A stretch of DNA of 64,000 nucleotides. Source: Sphingomonas sp. CBMAI 2297. Its GTDB lineage: Bacteria; Pseudomonadota; Alphaproteobacteria; Sphingomonadales; Sphingomonadaceae. The translations under genes and the position numbers were made by a program. The notes under the pieces are model-generated. The model saw only the letters and a list, made by a program, of their open reading frames with translations, made no database searches and had not been told where the DNA came from. The stretch lies in the NCBI RefSeq assembly GCF_029870595.1, contig NZ_JAPDIR010000010.1:1-64000 (forward strand). Direction: 5' to 3'. This document shows positions 56,077 to 64,000 of this stretch, in pieces (position 1 is the first letter of the stretch; the number at the start of each line of letters is the position of its first letter).

Positions 56077-56105
56077 CCCATAGCGGGGTGGCGACGTCTT
56101 GTCGA
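56077..56105 (-). promoter_or_regulatory. Candidate promoter of the rplO-secY-adk unit
   Basis: On the minus strand TCGACA, a 17-nt spacer and TATGGG, ending about 50 nt before the rplO ATG. The -35 is near-consensus, the -10 imperfect. Confidence 0.4.
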
Positions 56106-56131
56106 CTCCCCAATCCGCGCGCGTTCCGCCT

Positions 56132-57232
56132 TCAGCGCACGACCAGAAGCGGCACCGCCCCGCCCAGGGATGCCTTGCCGTTCACATTGGTAAGAACCAG
56201 CACTACGTCCGGTATCGCGAAGCTCACACGATAGCCCCCGCGTTCCTCGAAGCGCGGCAGGGAGCGAAAGGCAACGGGCCCGGAACCGGGAAACCGATAG
56301 AGCCCGTCGGACCCTACCGCCCACAAGTTGCCCCCGACGCGCGTTGCCCCGAAGAAGGCGACGGTATTTCCCGGTTCGTCGGCATTCTTGTCCGGATAGG
56401 GTGGCTGGTGATCCTCCGCCTTGTAATAGAGACGCCGGATTCCGTTGCCGCAAAGCTCCACGATCCTGCCATGCGACATCATGTGCACCAGGCCGATCGC
56501 GGCCACGACGCAGGCGGGATCGCGCGGGGAAGCCGCGATCGCGTTGACCGGGTCGCATCCGGCGTTGAGCGGCCCGCCGCAGAGCGTCCCCGAAGCATTA
56601 CGTTCGAGCGACTCCAACTTCCCGTCCGAACGGCGGATACGAATCAGGCCCCCACCCCACTCCCCATTGTTGAAGCCGATCCACAGGGATGCGGCGTCGG
56701 CGAAAAGCGTGGTGCTGACAATCGGGGCTTCGAGTTCGCGGCCAAGCGCAGTTTCGCGCACCGTATCACCTTCGACGGTGAGGAGCCGTCGGCTGGTGAC
56801 GATATACACGCTCCGTTCGCCACAGCCGAAGGCGATCAAGCTGTCCTTCTCCGCCGCCAGCGATCTGCCGGGGCTCCACTTTCCCGAAGCCCGGGTCTGG
56901 AGCAGCCATGCACCCTGCCCCGCCCCCTGGCTCAGCACCATCGGCAATGCCCCCGCACGGCAGATGCCCAGCGCCTTGCCCGGCAACGCCTCCGGTTCCG
57001 GCCTGGCCGCGTCCGGGCGAAGCGAGACCAGGTCCCCGTTGTCCAAACGCAGCCAGAGCCTTTGCTCGGCGAAGATGCCCTCGACAATCGCGGGGACGGG
57101 CGGCGGGAGCTCGGATTCCTCTCGGCCGAACCGAAGCAGCACGAGGCCTCCCCCCGCCGCAGCAACAAGCACAAAGACAAGGACAAGGCCCGCGCGCACC
57201 CAGAATCGCCTTGCTGTCCGGCTTCCCCCCAT
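56132..57232 (-). CDS. Membrane-anchored protein of unknown function inside the spc operon
   Basis: 366 residues: an N-terminal basic tail, one membrane helix (about residues 11-34, [20 protein letters not shown]) and a periplasmic domain of beta-strand-like repeats with 6-8 blade-like segments ([80 protein letters not shown]), suggesting a beta-propeller. Five cysteines are present (ICRAG, GCGER, LCGG, AGCDP, PACVV, LCGNG regions). No recognised family. It lies where rpmD and rplO should adjoin, on the ribosomal strand, after a terminator and before a promoter. Confidence 0.7.
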   Translation of the reverse strand: MGGSRTARRFWVRAGLVLVFVLVAAAGGGLVLLRFGREESELPPPVPAIVEGIFAEQRLWLRLDNGDLVSLRPDAARPEPEALPGKALGICRAGALPMVLSQGAGQGAWLLQTRASGKWSPGRSLAAEKDSLIAFGCGERSVYIVTSRRLLTVEGDTVRETALGRELEAPIVSTTLFADAASLWIGFNNGEWGGGLIRIRRSDGKLESLERNASGTLCGGPLNAGCDPVNAIAASPRDPACVVAAIGLVHMMSHGRIVELCGNGIRRLYYKAEDHQPPYPDKNADEPGNTVAFFGATRVGGNLWAVGSDGLYRFPGSGPVAFRSLPRFEERGGYRVSFAIPDVVLVLTNVNGKASLGGAVPLLVVR

Positions 57233-57322
57233 GGCCGCGATGCTACCTTCGGCTTCGCCGCGCTACAAGCAGCAGCCCGGCCATCGCGGATGGCAGGCGC
57301 AGCGGTCTGGAACGCAAACGAA

Positions 57323-57350
57323 AAGGGGCGGTAGTCACCTACCGCCCCTT
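57323..57350 (-). terminator. Rho-independent terminator after rpmD
   Basis: AAGGGGCGGTAG and CTACCGCCCCTT form a perfect 12-bp stem with a 4-nt loop, followed on the minus strand by TTCGTTTG. It lies 26 nt after the rpmD stop and ends the upstream part of the spc operon. Confidence 0.85.
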
Positions 57351-57376
57351 CTCAATCTTGCCGGGTGGCGAAGGCC

Positions 57377-57571
57377 TCAGCCCTCGAGCACCTTCACCAT
57401 GTGCGGCAGCTTGCGGATCATGCCCCGAACTTCGGGCGTGTCCTCGAGCTCCGAGACCTTGTGCATCTTGTTGAGGCCAAGGCCGATCAGCGTCGCGCGC
57501 TGATCCTTGGTGCGGCGGATCGGCGAGCCGATCTGCTGGATCTTGACGGTCTTGCGGGTTTCCTGGGCCAT
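57377..57571 (-). CDS. rpmD: 50S ribosomal protein L30
   Basis: 64 residues. [32 protein letters not shown] is the L30 core. 5 nt after rpsE. Followed by a strong terminator and not by rplO, which is unusual. Confidence 0.97.
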   Translation of the reverse strand: MAQETRKTVKIQQIGSPIRRTKDQRATLIGLGLNKMHKVSELEDTPEVRGMIRKLPHMVKVLEG

Positions 57572-57576
57572 GTCGC

Positions 57577-58302
57577 TTACTCCGCGATCGCGGCCGCATC
57601 CGCCTCGGCGGTCTGCGAACCACCGCGGCCGAGCAGGTCGGCGATCTTCTTGCCGCGGCGCTGCGCAACGCTCTTCGGCGAGGTCTGCTCGCCGAGCGCT
57701 TCGAAGGTGGCGCGGATCATGTTGTAGGGGTTCGACGTACCGACCGACTTGGTCACCACGTCCGCCACGCCCAGGCTCTCGAAGACGGCGCGCATCGGGC
57801 CGCCCGCGATGATGCCGGTACCCTGCGGAGCCGAGCGCACATAGACGCGGCCGGCGCCGAAGTGACCCGCACCGTCATGGTGCAGCGTGCGGCCTTCCTT
57901 GAGCGGAACGCGCAGCATCTTCTTCTTGGCCGAAGCGGTCGCCTTCGAAATGGCTTCCGGCACCTCGCGGGCCTTGCCATGGCCGAAGCCGACACGGCCC
58001 TTGCCGTCGCCCACGACGACCAGCGCCGCGAAGCCGAAGCGCTTGCCGCCCTTCACGGTCTTCGAGACGCGGTTGATGTGGACCAGCTTCTCGATCAGCT
58101 CTTCGCCACCGTCCTCGGCGTTCTGGCCACGACGGTCGTCACGACGACCGCGGTTGCCGTCACGGCCGCCACGGCCGCGATCGCCGCCGCCCGGACCACC
58201 ACGGCCACGGCCACGGCCGCGACCCTGCTGCTCCTGGGGAGCACCGGCGTCCTGGGCCTCGAAGCCCGCGCCTTCCGGCGCCTGGTTGTTTTCGTCAGCC
58301 AT
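57577..58302 (-). CDS. rpsE: 30S ribosomal protein S5 with RG-rich N-terminal extension
   Basis: 241 residues against roughly 165 in E. coli. Residues about 1-67 are an added, probably disordered region whose centre (27-59) is Arg/Gly-rich ([30 protein letters not shown]). The S5 domains start at [27 protein letters not shown]-rich tracts bind RNA; here it may contact rRNA or mRNA at the entry site. Flanked by acidic/Gln segments. Confidence 0.96.
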   Translation of the reverse strand: MADENNQAPEGAGFEAQDAGAPQEQQGRGRGRGRGGPGGGDRGRGGRDGNRGRRDDRRGQNAEDGGEELIEKLVHINRVSKTVKGGKRFGFAALVVVGDGKGRVGFGHGKAREVPEAISKATASAKKKMLRVPLKEGRTLHHDGAGHFGAGRVYVRSAPQGTGIIAGGPMRAVFESLGVADVVTKSVGTSNPYNMIRATFEALGEQTSPKSVAQRRGKKIADLLGRGGSQTAEADAAAIAE

Positions 58303-58304
58303 TC

Positions 58305-58667
58305 TCAGAACTCCAGCCCGCTCTCACGAGCGGCATCGGCCAGCGCCTTGACGCGGCCATGATAGAGGAAGCCACCGCGGTCGAACACGACCTGGGTGAT
58401 GCCGGCGGCCTTGGCGGCCGCGGCAACGCGCTTGCCGACTTCCTGCGCAGCCTCGATGGTCGCGCCGGTCTTGCCGCGCGCGTCCTTGTCGAGGGTGGAG
58501 GCAGCCGCGACGGTCTTGCCGGCGGTATCGTCGATCACCTGGGCATAGATGTGCTTGCCCGAGCGATGGATCGAAAGACGCGGGCGACCACCGGCACGCG
58601 CACGAAGCGCAGTACGGTTGCGGCGGCGACGCTTCGCGAAAAGCGAGAGACCCTTGGTGCTGATCAC
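58305..58667 (-). CDS. rplR: 50S ribosomal protein L18
   Basis: 120 residues. [45 protein letters not shown] and [24 protein letters not shown] are the 5S-rRNA-binding L18 pattern. ATGA overlap with rplF upstream. Confidence 0.97.
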   Translation of the reverse strand: MISTKGLSLFAKRRRRNRTALRARAGGRPRLSIHRSGKHIYAQVIDDTAGKTVAAASTLDKDARGKTGATIEAAQEVGKRVAAAAKAAGITQVVFDRGGFLYHGRVKALADAARESGLEF

Positions 58668-59197
58668 TTCTTCTTCCCTTCCTTACGGAAGATGAACTCG
58701 CCGTCGTACTTGATGCCCTTGCCCTTGTACGGCTCGGGCTTGCGCCAGCGGCGAATCTCGGCCGCAATCTGGCCGACCTTCTGCTTGTCGATGCCCGAGA
58801 TCTCGACCGTGGTCTGATCCGGGGTCTTGATCTCGATGCCTTCCGGCACGTCGATGTCGACGTCGTGCGAATAGCCGAGCTGAAGCTTGAGCTTCTTGCC
58901 CTGCGCGTTCGCGCGGTAGCCGACGCCGGTGATCAGCAGCTTCTTCGAGAAGCCGGTGGTCACGCCGGTGACGAGGTTCTGCACCAGGGTGCGCTGCATG
59001 CCCCAAAAGGCACGGGCGCGCTTGGTGTCGTTCGCCGGCTGCACCGAAATGCCGCCCTCGACCAGCTCGTAGCTGATCAGATCGGCCTTCGGGATCGAGA
59101 GGGTGCCCTTGGGGCCCTTCACCGAAACCTGGTCGCCGTCGAGGCTCGCGGTCACGCCGGCGGGGACGACGACCGGCTTCTTACCGATGCGGCTCAT
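58664..59197 (-). CDS. rplF: 50S ribosomal protein L6
   Basis: 177 residues. [21 protein letters not shown] and [41 protein letters not shown] are diagnostic; C-terminal [22 protein letters not shown]. Its ATG shares one base with the rpsH stop. Confidence 0.97.
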   Translation of the reverse strand: MSRIGKKPVVVPAGVTASLDGDQVSVKGPKGTLSIPKADLISYELVEGGISVQPANDTKRARAFWGMQRTLVQNLVTGVTTGFSKKLLITGVGYRANAQGKKLKLQLGYSHDVDIDVPEGIEIKTPDQTTVEISGIDKQKVGQIAAEIRRWRKPEPYKGKGIKYDGEFIFRKEGKKK

Positions 59198-59592
59198 CAG
59201 AACACCTCCGCCAGCACTTCGCCGCCGACATTCTGCTCGCGCGCTTCCGCGTCCGAGAGAACGCCGCGAGGCGTCGAGACGATCGTGATGCCCAGGCCGT
59301 TGCGCACGCGGGGAAGCTCCTGGCTGCCCGAGTAGACGCGGCGGCCCGGCTTCGAGATGCGCGCGACGTGCTTGATCGCCGGCTGGCCCTCGAAATACTT
59401 CAGCTCGATGCGGATGCCCGCGGCGGGGCCCATCTGCTCTTCGCTATAGCCACGGATATAGCCTTCGCGCTGGAGCACATCGAGAACGCGCGCACGCAGC
59501 TTCGACGCCGGCGTCAGGACGGAGTCCTTGCGGGCGCGCTGGCCGTTGCGGATGCGGGTGAGCATATCACCCAGGGGATCGGTCACTGCCAT
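59197..59592 (-). CDS. rpsH: 30S ribosomal protein S8
   Basis: 131 residues. [25 protein letters not shown] and [33 protein letters not shown]. In E. coli S8 is the autogenous repressor of the spc operon, acting on the rplE region; the same control could act here, but I did not identify the RNA site. Confidence 0.97.
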   Translation of the reverse strand: MAVTDPLGDMLTRIRNGQRARKDSVLTPASKLRARVLDVLQREGYIRGYSEEQMGPAAGIRIELKYFEGQPAIKHVARISKPGRRVYSGSQELPRVRNGLGITIVSTPRGVLSDAEAREQNVGGEVLAEVF

Positions 59593-59603
59593 CTTCGTGA
59601 TCC

Positions 59604-59909
59604 TTACCAGCTCGACTTGGTGACGCCGGGGATGAGGCCCTTGTTGGCCAGATCGCGCAGCATGACACGAGCGAGACGGAACTTGCGGTAGTAACCGCGG
59701 GGGCGCCCGGTGAGCTCGCACCGGTTGCGAATGCGGGTCGGGTTCCCGTTGCGGGGAATCTCGGCCAGCTTGAGACGCGCGATGAGACGCTCGGTCTCAT
59801 CGAGGCTCTGGTCGTTCGCGATCGCCTTCAGCTTCGCATACTTGCCGGCGTACTTCTTCACCAGCTGCTTGCGACGCTCGTTCTTGTTCACGGAACTCAG
59901 TTTCGCCAT
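59604..59909 (-). CDS. rpsN: 30S ribosomal protein S14
   Basis: 101 residues, the long zinc-free type (no CxxC pairs): [20 protein letters not shown] and [40 protein letters not shown]. Located between rplE and rpsH as usual. Confidence 0.97.
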   Translation of the reverse strand: MAKLSSVNKNERRKQLVKKYAGKYAKLKAIANDQSLDETERLIARLKLAEIPRNGNPTRIRNRCELTGRPRGYYRKFRLARVMLRDLANKGLIPGVTKSSW

Positions 59910-59928
59910 GACTTAAGTTCTCTTTCCT

Positions 59929-60510
59929 TTACGCGGCCTTGGCTTCGCCGTCCGCATCCTGCGGGAACGGGAAACCGAAGAGACGGAGAAGCTCGCGGGC
60001 TTCCTCGTCGGTCTTCGCGGTGGTGGTCACGATCACGTCCATGCCGCGGATCTTGTCGACCTTATCGTAGCTGATTTCCGGGAAGATCAGCTGCTCCTTG
60101 AGGCCGCAGGCATAGTTGCCACGGCCGTCGAACGACTTCGGGTTCAGGCCACGGAAGTCGCGAACGCGCGGCAGCGCGATCGTGATGAAGCGGTCGAGGA
60201 ACTCGTACATGCGCTCGCGGCGAAGCGTGACCTTCGCGCCGATCGGCATGCCCTCGCGCAGCTTGAACTGCGCGATCGACTTCTTCGCCTTGGTCACGAC
60301 GGGCTTCTGGCCGGCGATGAGCTCCATCTCCGACGCGGCCTGCTCGACCTTCTTCTTGTCCTGCGTGGCTTCGCCGACGCCCATGTTGAGCACGATCTTC
60401 TCGATCTTCGGCACTTCCATGACGTTCTTGTAACCGAACTTCTCGGTCATCGCCTGGGCGATCTTCTCGTCATAGAGCTTGCGCATGCGCGGCGTGTAGG
60501 AATCAGCCAT
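59929..60510 (-). CDS. rplE: 50S ribosomal protein L5
   Basis: 193 residues. [27 protein letters not shown] and [22 protein letters not shown] are the conserved segments; it binds 5S rRNA. Overlaps rplX by 8 nt. Confidence 0.97.
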   Translation of the reverse strand: MADSYTPRMRKLYDEKIAQAMTEKFGYKNVMEVPKIEKIVLNMGVGEATQDKKKVEQAASEMELIAGQKPVVTKAKKSIAQFKLREGMPIGAKVTLRRERMYEFLDRFITIALPRVRDFRGLNPKSFDGRGNYACGLKEQLIFPEISYDKVDKIRGMDVIVTTTAKTDEEARELLRLFGFPFPQDADGEAKAA

Positions 60511-60820
60511 TGATGACCTCCCCGGTCTTGACGGCGACGCGGACCTTCTTGCCGTCGCGCTCCTCGAAGCGGACGCGGGTCGGCTTGCCGTCCTTGGTCA
60601 CGTGCGCGACCTTCGACACCGCCATCGGCGCTTCCGAACGCTCCAGGCCACCCTGCGGGTTGGTCTGGCTCGGCTTGCGGTGGCGCACGGCGACGTTGAT
60701 GCCCGAGACGACGACCTTGCCGTCCTTGGGCAGCGACTTGACGACTTCACCGGTCCGGCCCTTGTCCTTGCCGGACAGGACGATGACCTGGTCGCCCTTC
60801 TTGATCTTGGCAGCAGCCAT
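60503..60820 (-). CDS. rplX: 50S ribosomal protein L24
   Basis: 105 residues. [42 protein letters not shown] is the KOW-domain L24 signature. I start at ATG 60820, which shares its A with the rplN stop (TGATG) and gives [11 protein letters not shown]. Confidence 0.96.
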   Translation of the reverse strand: MAAAKIKKGDQVIVLSGKDKGRTGEVVKSLPKDGKVVVSGINVAVRHRKPSQTNPQGGLERSEAPMAVSKVAHVTKDGKPTRVRFEERDGKKVRVAVKTGEVING

Positions 60821-61188
60821 CACAGCACCTCGGGGGCGAGCGAAATGATCTTCATGAAGCCCTTCGAGCGCAGCTCGCGGACCACCGGGCCAAAGATACG
60901 GGTGCCGATCGGCTCCTCGTTCTTGTTGACCAGGACGGCAGCGTTGCCGTCGAAGCGAATGACCGAGCCATCGGCGCGGCGGACGTCCTTGGCGGTGCGG
61001 ACGATGACGGCGCGGTGCACGTCACCCTTCTTCACCTTGCCGCGGGGAGCAGCTTCCTTGATGCTGACGACGATGACGTCGCCCACGGAGGCGAAGCGAC
61101 GCTTCGATCCGCCCAGCACCTTGATGCACTGCACCCGCTTCGCGCCGCTGTTGTCTGCGACGTCGAGATTGGACTGCATCTGGATCAT
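60820..61188 (-). CDS. rplN: 50S ribosomal protein L14
   Basis: 122 residues. [31 protein letters not shown] and the C-terminal [23 protein letters not shown]. Forms part of the subunit interface. Translationally coupled to rplX by a 1-nt overlap. Confidence 0.98.
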   Translation of the reverse strand: MIQMQSNLDVADNSGAKRVQCIKVLGGSKRRFASVGDVIVVSIKEAAPRGKVKKGDVHRAVIVRTAKDVRRADGSVIRFDGNAAVLVNKNEEPIGTRIFGPVVRELRSKGFMKIISLAPEVL

Positions 61189-61252
61189 CGATCCGGTTCC
61201 TTCTCGTTCGGCCTACCGGGACGGATCGCCCGGCGGTTCCAGTTGAAAATGC

Positions 61253-61525
61253 TTAGGCGGCTGCGTCCGACTTGGTCGGGGTCGCGTGGGTGTTCACCCG
61301 CTCGATCACCTTCCAGGTCTTGAGCTTCGAGATCGGCGCAGTCTCTTCGATGCGCACGGTCTCGCCGGCCTTGTACTCATTGCCCTCGTCATGGGCATGA
61401 TACTTCTTCGAGCGACGGATGATCTTGCCGTAGAGCGGGTGCTTCACCTTACGCTCCACGAGCACGACGACCGTCTTGTCGCCCTTGTCGGAAACCACGT
61501 TCCCGGTCAGCACGCGCTTCGGCAT
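61253..61525 (-). CDS. rpsQ: 30S ribosomal protein S17
   Basis: 90 residues. [47 protein letters not shown] is the S17 OB-fold core, with a short Ala/Thr-rich C-terminal extension. 64 nt upstream of rplN. Confidence 0.97.
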   Translation of the reverse strand: MPKRVLTGNVVSDKGDKTVVVLVERKVKHPLYGKIIRRSKKYHAHDEGNEYKAGETVRIEETAPISKLKTWKVIERVNTHATPTKSDAAA

Positions 61526-61536
61526 GGTCTCGTTCC

Positions 61537-61740
61537 TTACTTCGCAGCCGAGCGCGAGCGCTCGTTCTGCAGCGTCTTGATGCGGGCGATGTCGCGACGG
61601 ACTTCGCGAACCCGGCTCGGCTTCTCGAGCTGGCTGGTCGCGGCCTGGAAGCGAAGGTTGAACGCCTCGCGCTTCAGGTTGCCGAGCTCCTCGCTCAGCT
61701 GGTCCTCGGTCTTCGCACGAAGATCGGTAGCCTTGGTCAT
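61537..61740 (-). CDS. rpmC: 50S ribosomal protein L29
   Basis: 67 residues. [55 protein letters not shown], the two-helix L29 that sits at the exit tunnel near the trigger-factor site. Confidence 0.96.
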   Translation of the reverse strand: MTKATDLRAKTEDQLSEELGNLKREAFNLRFQAATSQLEKPSRVREVRRDIARIKTLQNERSRSAAK

Positions 61741-61744
61741 TCTA

Positions 61745-62176
61745 TCAACCCTCCAGGTGCGAGGTATCGCCGAGGCGAGCCACGACCTTGACCTTGATCG
61801 GCAGCTTCATCGCCGCACGCTCGAACGCTTCCGCCGCGAGCGGGCCGGGCACGCCGTCCAGCTCGAACAGGATGCGGCCCGGCTTGACGCGGGCGACCCA
61901 GAATTCCGGCGAGCCCTTGCCCGAGCCCATGCGGACTTCGGCGGGCTTCGACGAAACCGGCACGTCCGGGAAGATGCGGATCCAGAGACGGCCCTGGCGC
62001 TTGATGTGACGCGTGATCGCGCGGCGAGCCGCTTCGATCTGGCGGGCGGTGATCCGCTCCGGCTCCATCGCCTTCAGGCCATAGGACCCGAAGTTGAGCG
62101 CCGTGCCACCCTTGGCGTCGCCATGGATGCGGCCCTTGAAGGCCTTGCGGAACTTGGTGCGCTTCGGTTGCAGCAT
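61745..62176 (-). CDS. rplP: 50S ribosomal protein L16
   Basis: 143 residues. [79 protein letters not shown] N-terminal half with the conserved [27 protein letters not shown]. Complete. Confidence 0.97.
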   Translation of the reverse strand: MLQPKRTKFRKAFKGRIHGDAKGGTALNFGSYGLKAMEPERITARQIEAARRAITRHIKRQGRLWIRIFPDVPVSSKPAEVRMGSGKGSPEFWVARVKPGRILFELDGVPGPLAAEAFERAAMKLPIKVKVVARLGDTSHLEG

Positions 62177-62192
62177 TAGTCTGTCCTAACCC

Positions 62193-62900
62193 TTAGCGGC
62201 GGTCTTCGCGCGCCGGGCGCACGCCCGTCGTCTGCGATTCCAGGTTGAGGCGATCGGTCGCCATCGGATCGTGGCCGAGGATCTCACCCTTGAAGATCCA
62301 GACCTTCACGCCGCAGACGCCATAGGCGGTGTGCGCTTCGGCAGTGGCGTGATCGATGTTCGCGCGCAGCGTGTGCAGCGGAACGCGACCTTCGCGATAC
62401 CATTCCGAACGGGCGATCTCGGCGCCGCCGAGACGGCCGCCGCAGTTGATCCGGATGCCCTCGGCGCCGAGACGCATCGCCGACTGCACCGCGCGCTTCA
62501 TGGCGCGGCGGAAGGCGATACGGCGCTCGAGCTGGTCGGCGATGCCCTGGGCGACGAGCTTGGCGTCGACTTCCGGCTTGCGGATCTCGACGATGTTCAG
62601 GCTCACGTCGCTCGAGGTCATCGCGCTCAGCGTCTTGCGCAGCTTCTCGATGTCCGAGCCCTTCTTGCCGATGATCACACCGGGACGGGCAGCGTAGATC
62701 GACACGCGGCACAGCTTGGCCGGGCGCTCGATCACCACCTTCGAGATCGCGGCCTGGGGCAGCGTCTCGAGGATGTACTTGCGGATCTTGAGGTCCTCCA
62801 TGAGAAGGCGGCCGTAATCGGCGCCCTCGGCGAACCAGCGGCTGTCCCAGGTGCGGTTGACCTGGAGGCGAAGACCGATCGGGTTGCTCTTGTGACCCAT
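62193..62900 (-). CDS. rpsC: 30S ribosomal protein S3
   Basis: 235 residues. [28 protein letters not shown] domain [18 protein letters not shown] and the C-terminal S3 domain [20 protein letters not shown], which helps form the mRNA entry helicase. Overlaps rplV by one base. Confidence 0.98.
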   Translation of the reverse strand: MGHKSNPIGLRLQVNRTWDSRWFAEGADYGRLLMEDLKIRKYILETLPQAAISKVVIERPAKLCRVSIYAARPGVIIGKKGSDIEKLRKTLSAMTSSDVSLNIVEIRKPEVDAKLVAQGIADQLERRIAFRRAMKRAVQSAMRLGAEGIRINCGGRLGGAEIARSEWYREGRVPLHTLRANIDHATAEAHTAYGVCGVKVWIFKGEILGHDPMATDRLNLESQTTGVRPAREDRR

Positions 62901-63277
62901 TATGCTTCTTCCTGCTCGCGGACGACGATGCGAAGACGGCTGAACGGCTTCAGGATGCGGGTGGACTTGCCACGGCCGCGGGTCGCGAAGCGCTTCATCG
63001 TGATCGACTTGCCGACCGAAGCCTCGGCGACGACGAGCGCGTCGACGTCGAGGTTGTGGTTGTTTTCCGCATTGGCGATCGCCGAGGCGAGAACCTTGCG
63101 CGCGTCCACGGCCATGGCCTTGGTCGAGAACTGAAGGATGTTCAGCGCATCGCCGGCCTTCTTGCCGCGGATCAGGCCCGCAACGAGGTTCAGCTTCTGG
63201 GCCGAGCCGCGGATCTGCGTGGCGACGGCAAGGGCTTCCTTGTCGCCGACCTTACGGGGGGCTGCAGGCTTGCTCAT
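62900..63277 (-). CDS. rplV: 50S ribosomal protein L22
   Basis: 125 residues. [30 protein letters not shown] and the beta-hairpin region around [28 protein letters not shown], which lines the exit tunnel. Shares one base with rpsS upstream and rpsC downstream. Confidence 0.97.
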   Translation of the reverse strand: MSKPAAPRKVGDKEALAVATQIRGSAQKLNLVAGLIRGKKAGDALNILQFSTKAMAVDARKVLASAIANAENNHNLDVDALVVAEASVGKSITMKRFATRGRGKSTRILKPFSRLRIVVREQEEA

Positions 63278-63555
63278 TAGCGCTTACCCTTCTTGTCGGC
63301 GGCGTGGCCCGGGAAGAACCGGGTCGGCGCGAACTCGCCGAGCTTCATGCCGACCATGTCCTCGTTGACCGAGACCGGCACGAACTTGCGGCCATTATAG
63401 ACGCTGAACGTCAGGCCGACGAAGTCCGGCAGGATCGTCGAGCGGCGCGACCAGGTCTTGATCGGACCGGCGCGGGTGCCCTGCTCCTGCGCGGTCTGCG
63501 CCTTCTTGAGCAGGTGGAGGTCCACGAACGGACCCTTCCAAACGGAGCGAGCCAT
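63277..63555 (-). CDS. rpsS: 30S ribosomal protein S19
   Basis: 92 residues. [19 protein letters not shown], the conserved S19 start, and [22 protein letters not shown] at the end. 3 nt after rplB. Confidence 0.98.
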   Translation of the reverse strand: MARSVWKGPFVDLHLLKKAQTAQEQGTRAGPIKTWSRRSTILPDFVGLTFSVYNGRKFVPVSVNEDMVGMKLGEFAPTRFFPGHAADKKGKR

Positions 63556-63558
63556 CGG

Positions 63559-64000
63559 TTAGCCCTTCTTCTTCGCGTGACGGCTGCGGATGATCATCTT
63601 GTCCGTCGCCTTGTTGTGGCGGGTGCGCGCACCCTTGGTCGGCTTGCCCCACGGGGTGACCGGGTGACGGCCGCCCGAGGTGCGGCCTTCACCACCGCCA
63701 TGCGGGTGGTCGACCGGGTTCTTCGCGACACCGCGGGTCAGCGGGCGGATGCCCTTCCAGCGGTTGCGGCCGGCCTTGCCGAGATTGGTGTTCTGGTTGT
63801 CGGGGTTCGACACCGCACCAACGGTCGCCATGCAGTTGCCATGGATGTAGCGCTGCTCGCCCGAGTTCAGGCGAACGATCACCATGCCGCGGTCACGGCC
63901 GACGACCTGCACATAGGTGCCCGCCGAACGCGCGATCTGGCCACCCTTGCCCGGCTTCATCTCCACATTGTGGACGATGGTGCCGACCGGCATCGACGAC
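63559..64000 (-). CDS. rplB: 50S ribosomal protein L2, C-terminal part (truncated by window end)
   Basis: The C-terminal half of L2: [40 protein letters not shown] core and [31 protein letters not shown], including the peptidyl-transferase-centre His. The frame continues to the window edge with no stop, so about 125 N-terminal residues lie outside. The methionine at 63993 is internal. Confidence 0.97.
   Translation of the reverse strand, partial: SSMPVGTIVHNVEMKPGKGGQIARSAGTYVQVVGRDRGMVIVRLNSGEQRYIHGNCMATVGAVSNPDNQNTNLGKAGRNRWKGIRPLTRGVAKNPVDHPHGGGEGRTSGGRHPVTPWGKPTKGARTRHNKATDKMIIRSRHAKKKG

Overview
The window reads as chromosome of a GC-rich alphaproteobacterium, most likely a sphingomonad (Sphingomonas or a close relative). 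The grounds are the uniformly high GC, a fused ThiS-ThiG protein, a bfd-bfr iron-storage pair, and protein families and gene orders I associate with that group; the genus call is inference. No rRNA, tRNA, CRISPR array, insertion sequence or prophage was recognised. Nearly all of it is core-genome metabolism and housekeeping.

Layout. 0-9 kb, mostly minus strand: a quinone-oxidoreductase-like enzyme, leucine biosynthesis (leuC, a tiny ORF, leuD), a membrane-anchored dihaem cytochrome c, a sugar-epimerase-like SDR, a ferritin-like protein, and a 3-oxoacid CoA-transferase whose two subunit genes are separated by a HAD acid-phosphatase lipoprotein gene. 9-16 kb: a small outer-membrane barrel protein, a GST, a ThDP enzyme, an ankyrin protein, CsbD, a methyltransferase, a lipoprotein hydrolase, and the ThiS-ThiG fusion with a tiny lipoprotein gene. 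16.6-19.3 kb, plus strand: aroQ, accB, accC and an ArsC-family gene. 19.3-28.8 kb: a diguanylate cyclase, an AraC-type regulator, a PAS protein, purL, DUF3052, a nitroreductase, two membrane proteins, then bfd and bfr with Fur-like palindromes. 28.8-34 kb, minus strand: an Hpt protein, der, bamB, a YfgM-like protein and panB. 34-40.4 kb: an XRE regulator/membrane protein pair behind a palindromic promoter, several small genes, and a translationally coupled tetR-ycaQ-tag set facing a DUF1772 gene across a palindrome. 40.7-46.5 kb: guaA, a serine hydrolase with a variant active site, a hypothetical protein and a prolyl oligopeptidase.

46.7-64 kb, all minus strand, holds the S10/spc/alpha ribosomal protein cluster from rplB (cut by the window end) to rplQ, with secY, adk and rpoA. 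It is broken in three places by non-ribosomal genes: a membrane-anchored unknown protein between rpmD and rplO; a response regulator, an SRPBCC protein and a polysaccharide deacetylase between adk and rpsM; and a membrane protein between rpoA and rplQ. Hairpin terminators (after rpmD, rpoA and rplQ) and promoter-like sequences (before rplO, rpsM and rplQ) sit at these joints, so the usual single transcript is probably several units.

Intergenic spaces carry a dispersed REP-like palindrome family (about a dozen copies, often as inverted pairs) and one roughly 200 bp MITE-like element near 40.5 kb. A perfect 25 bp inverted repeat lies at the very start of the window.
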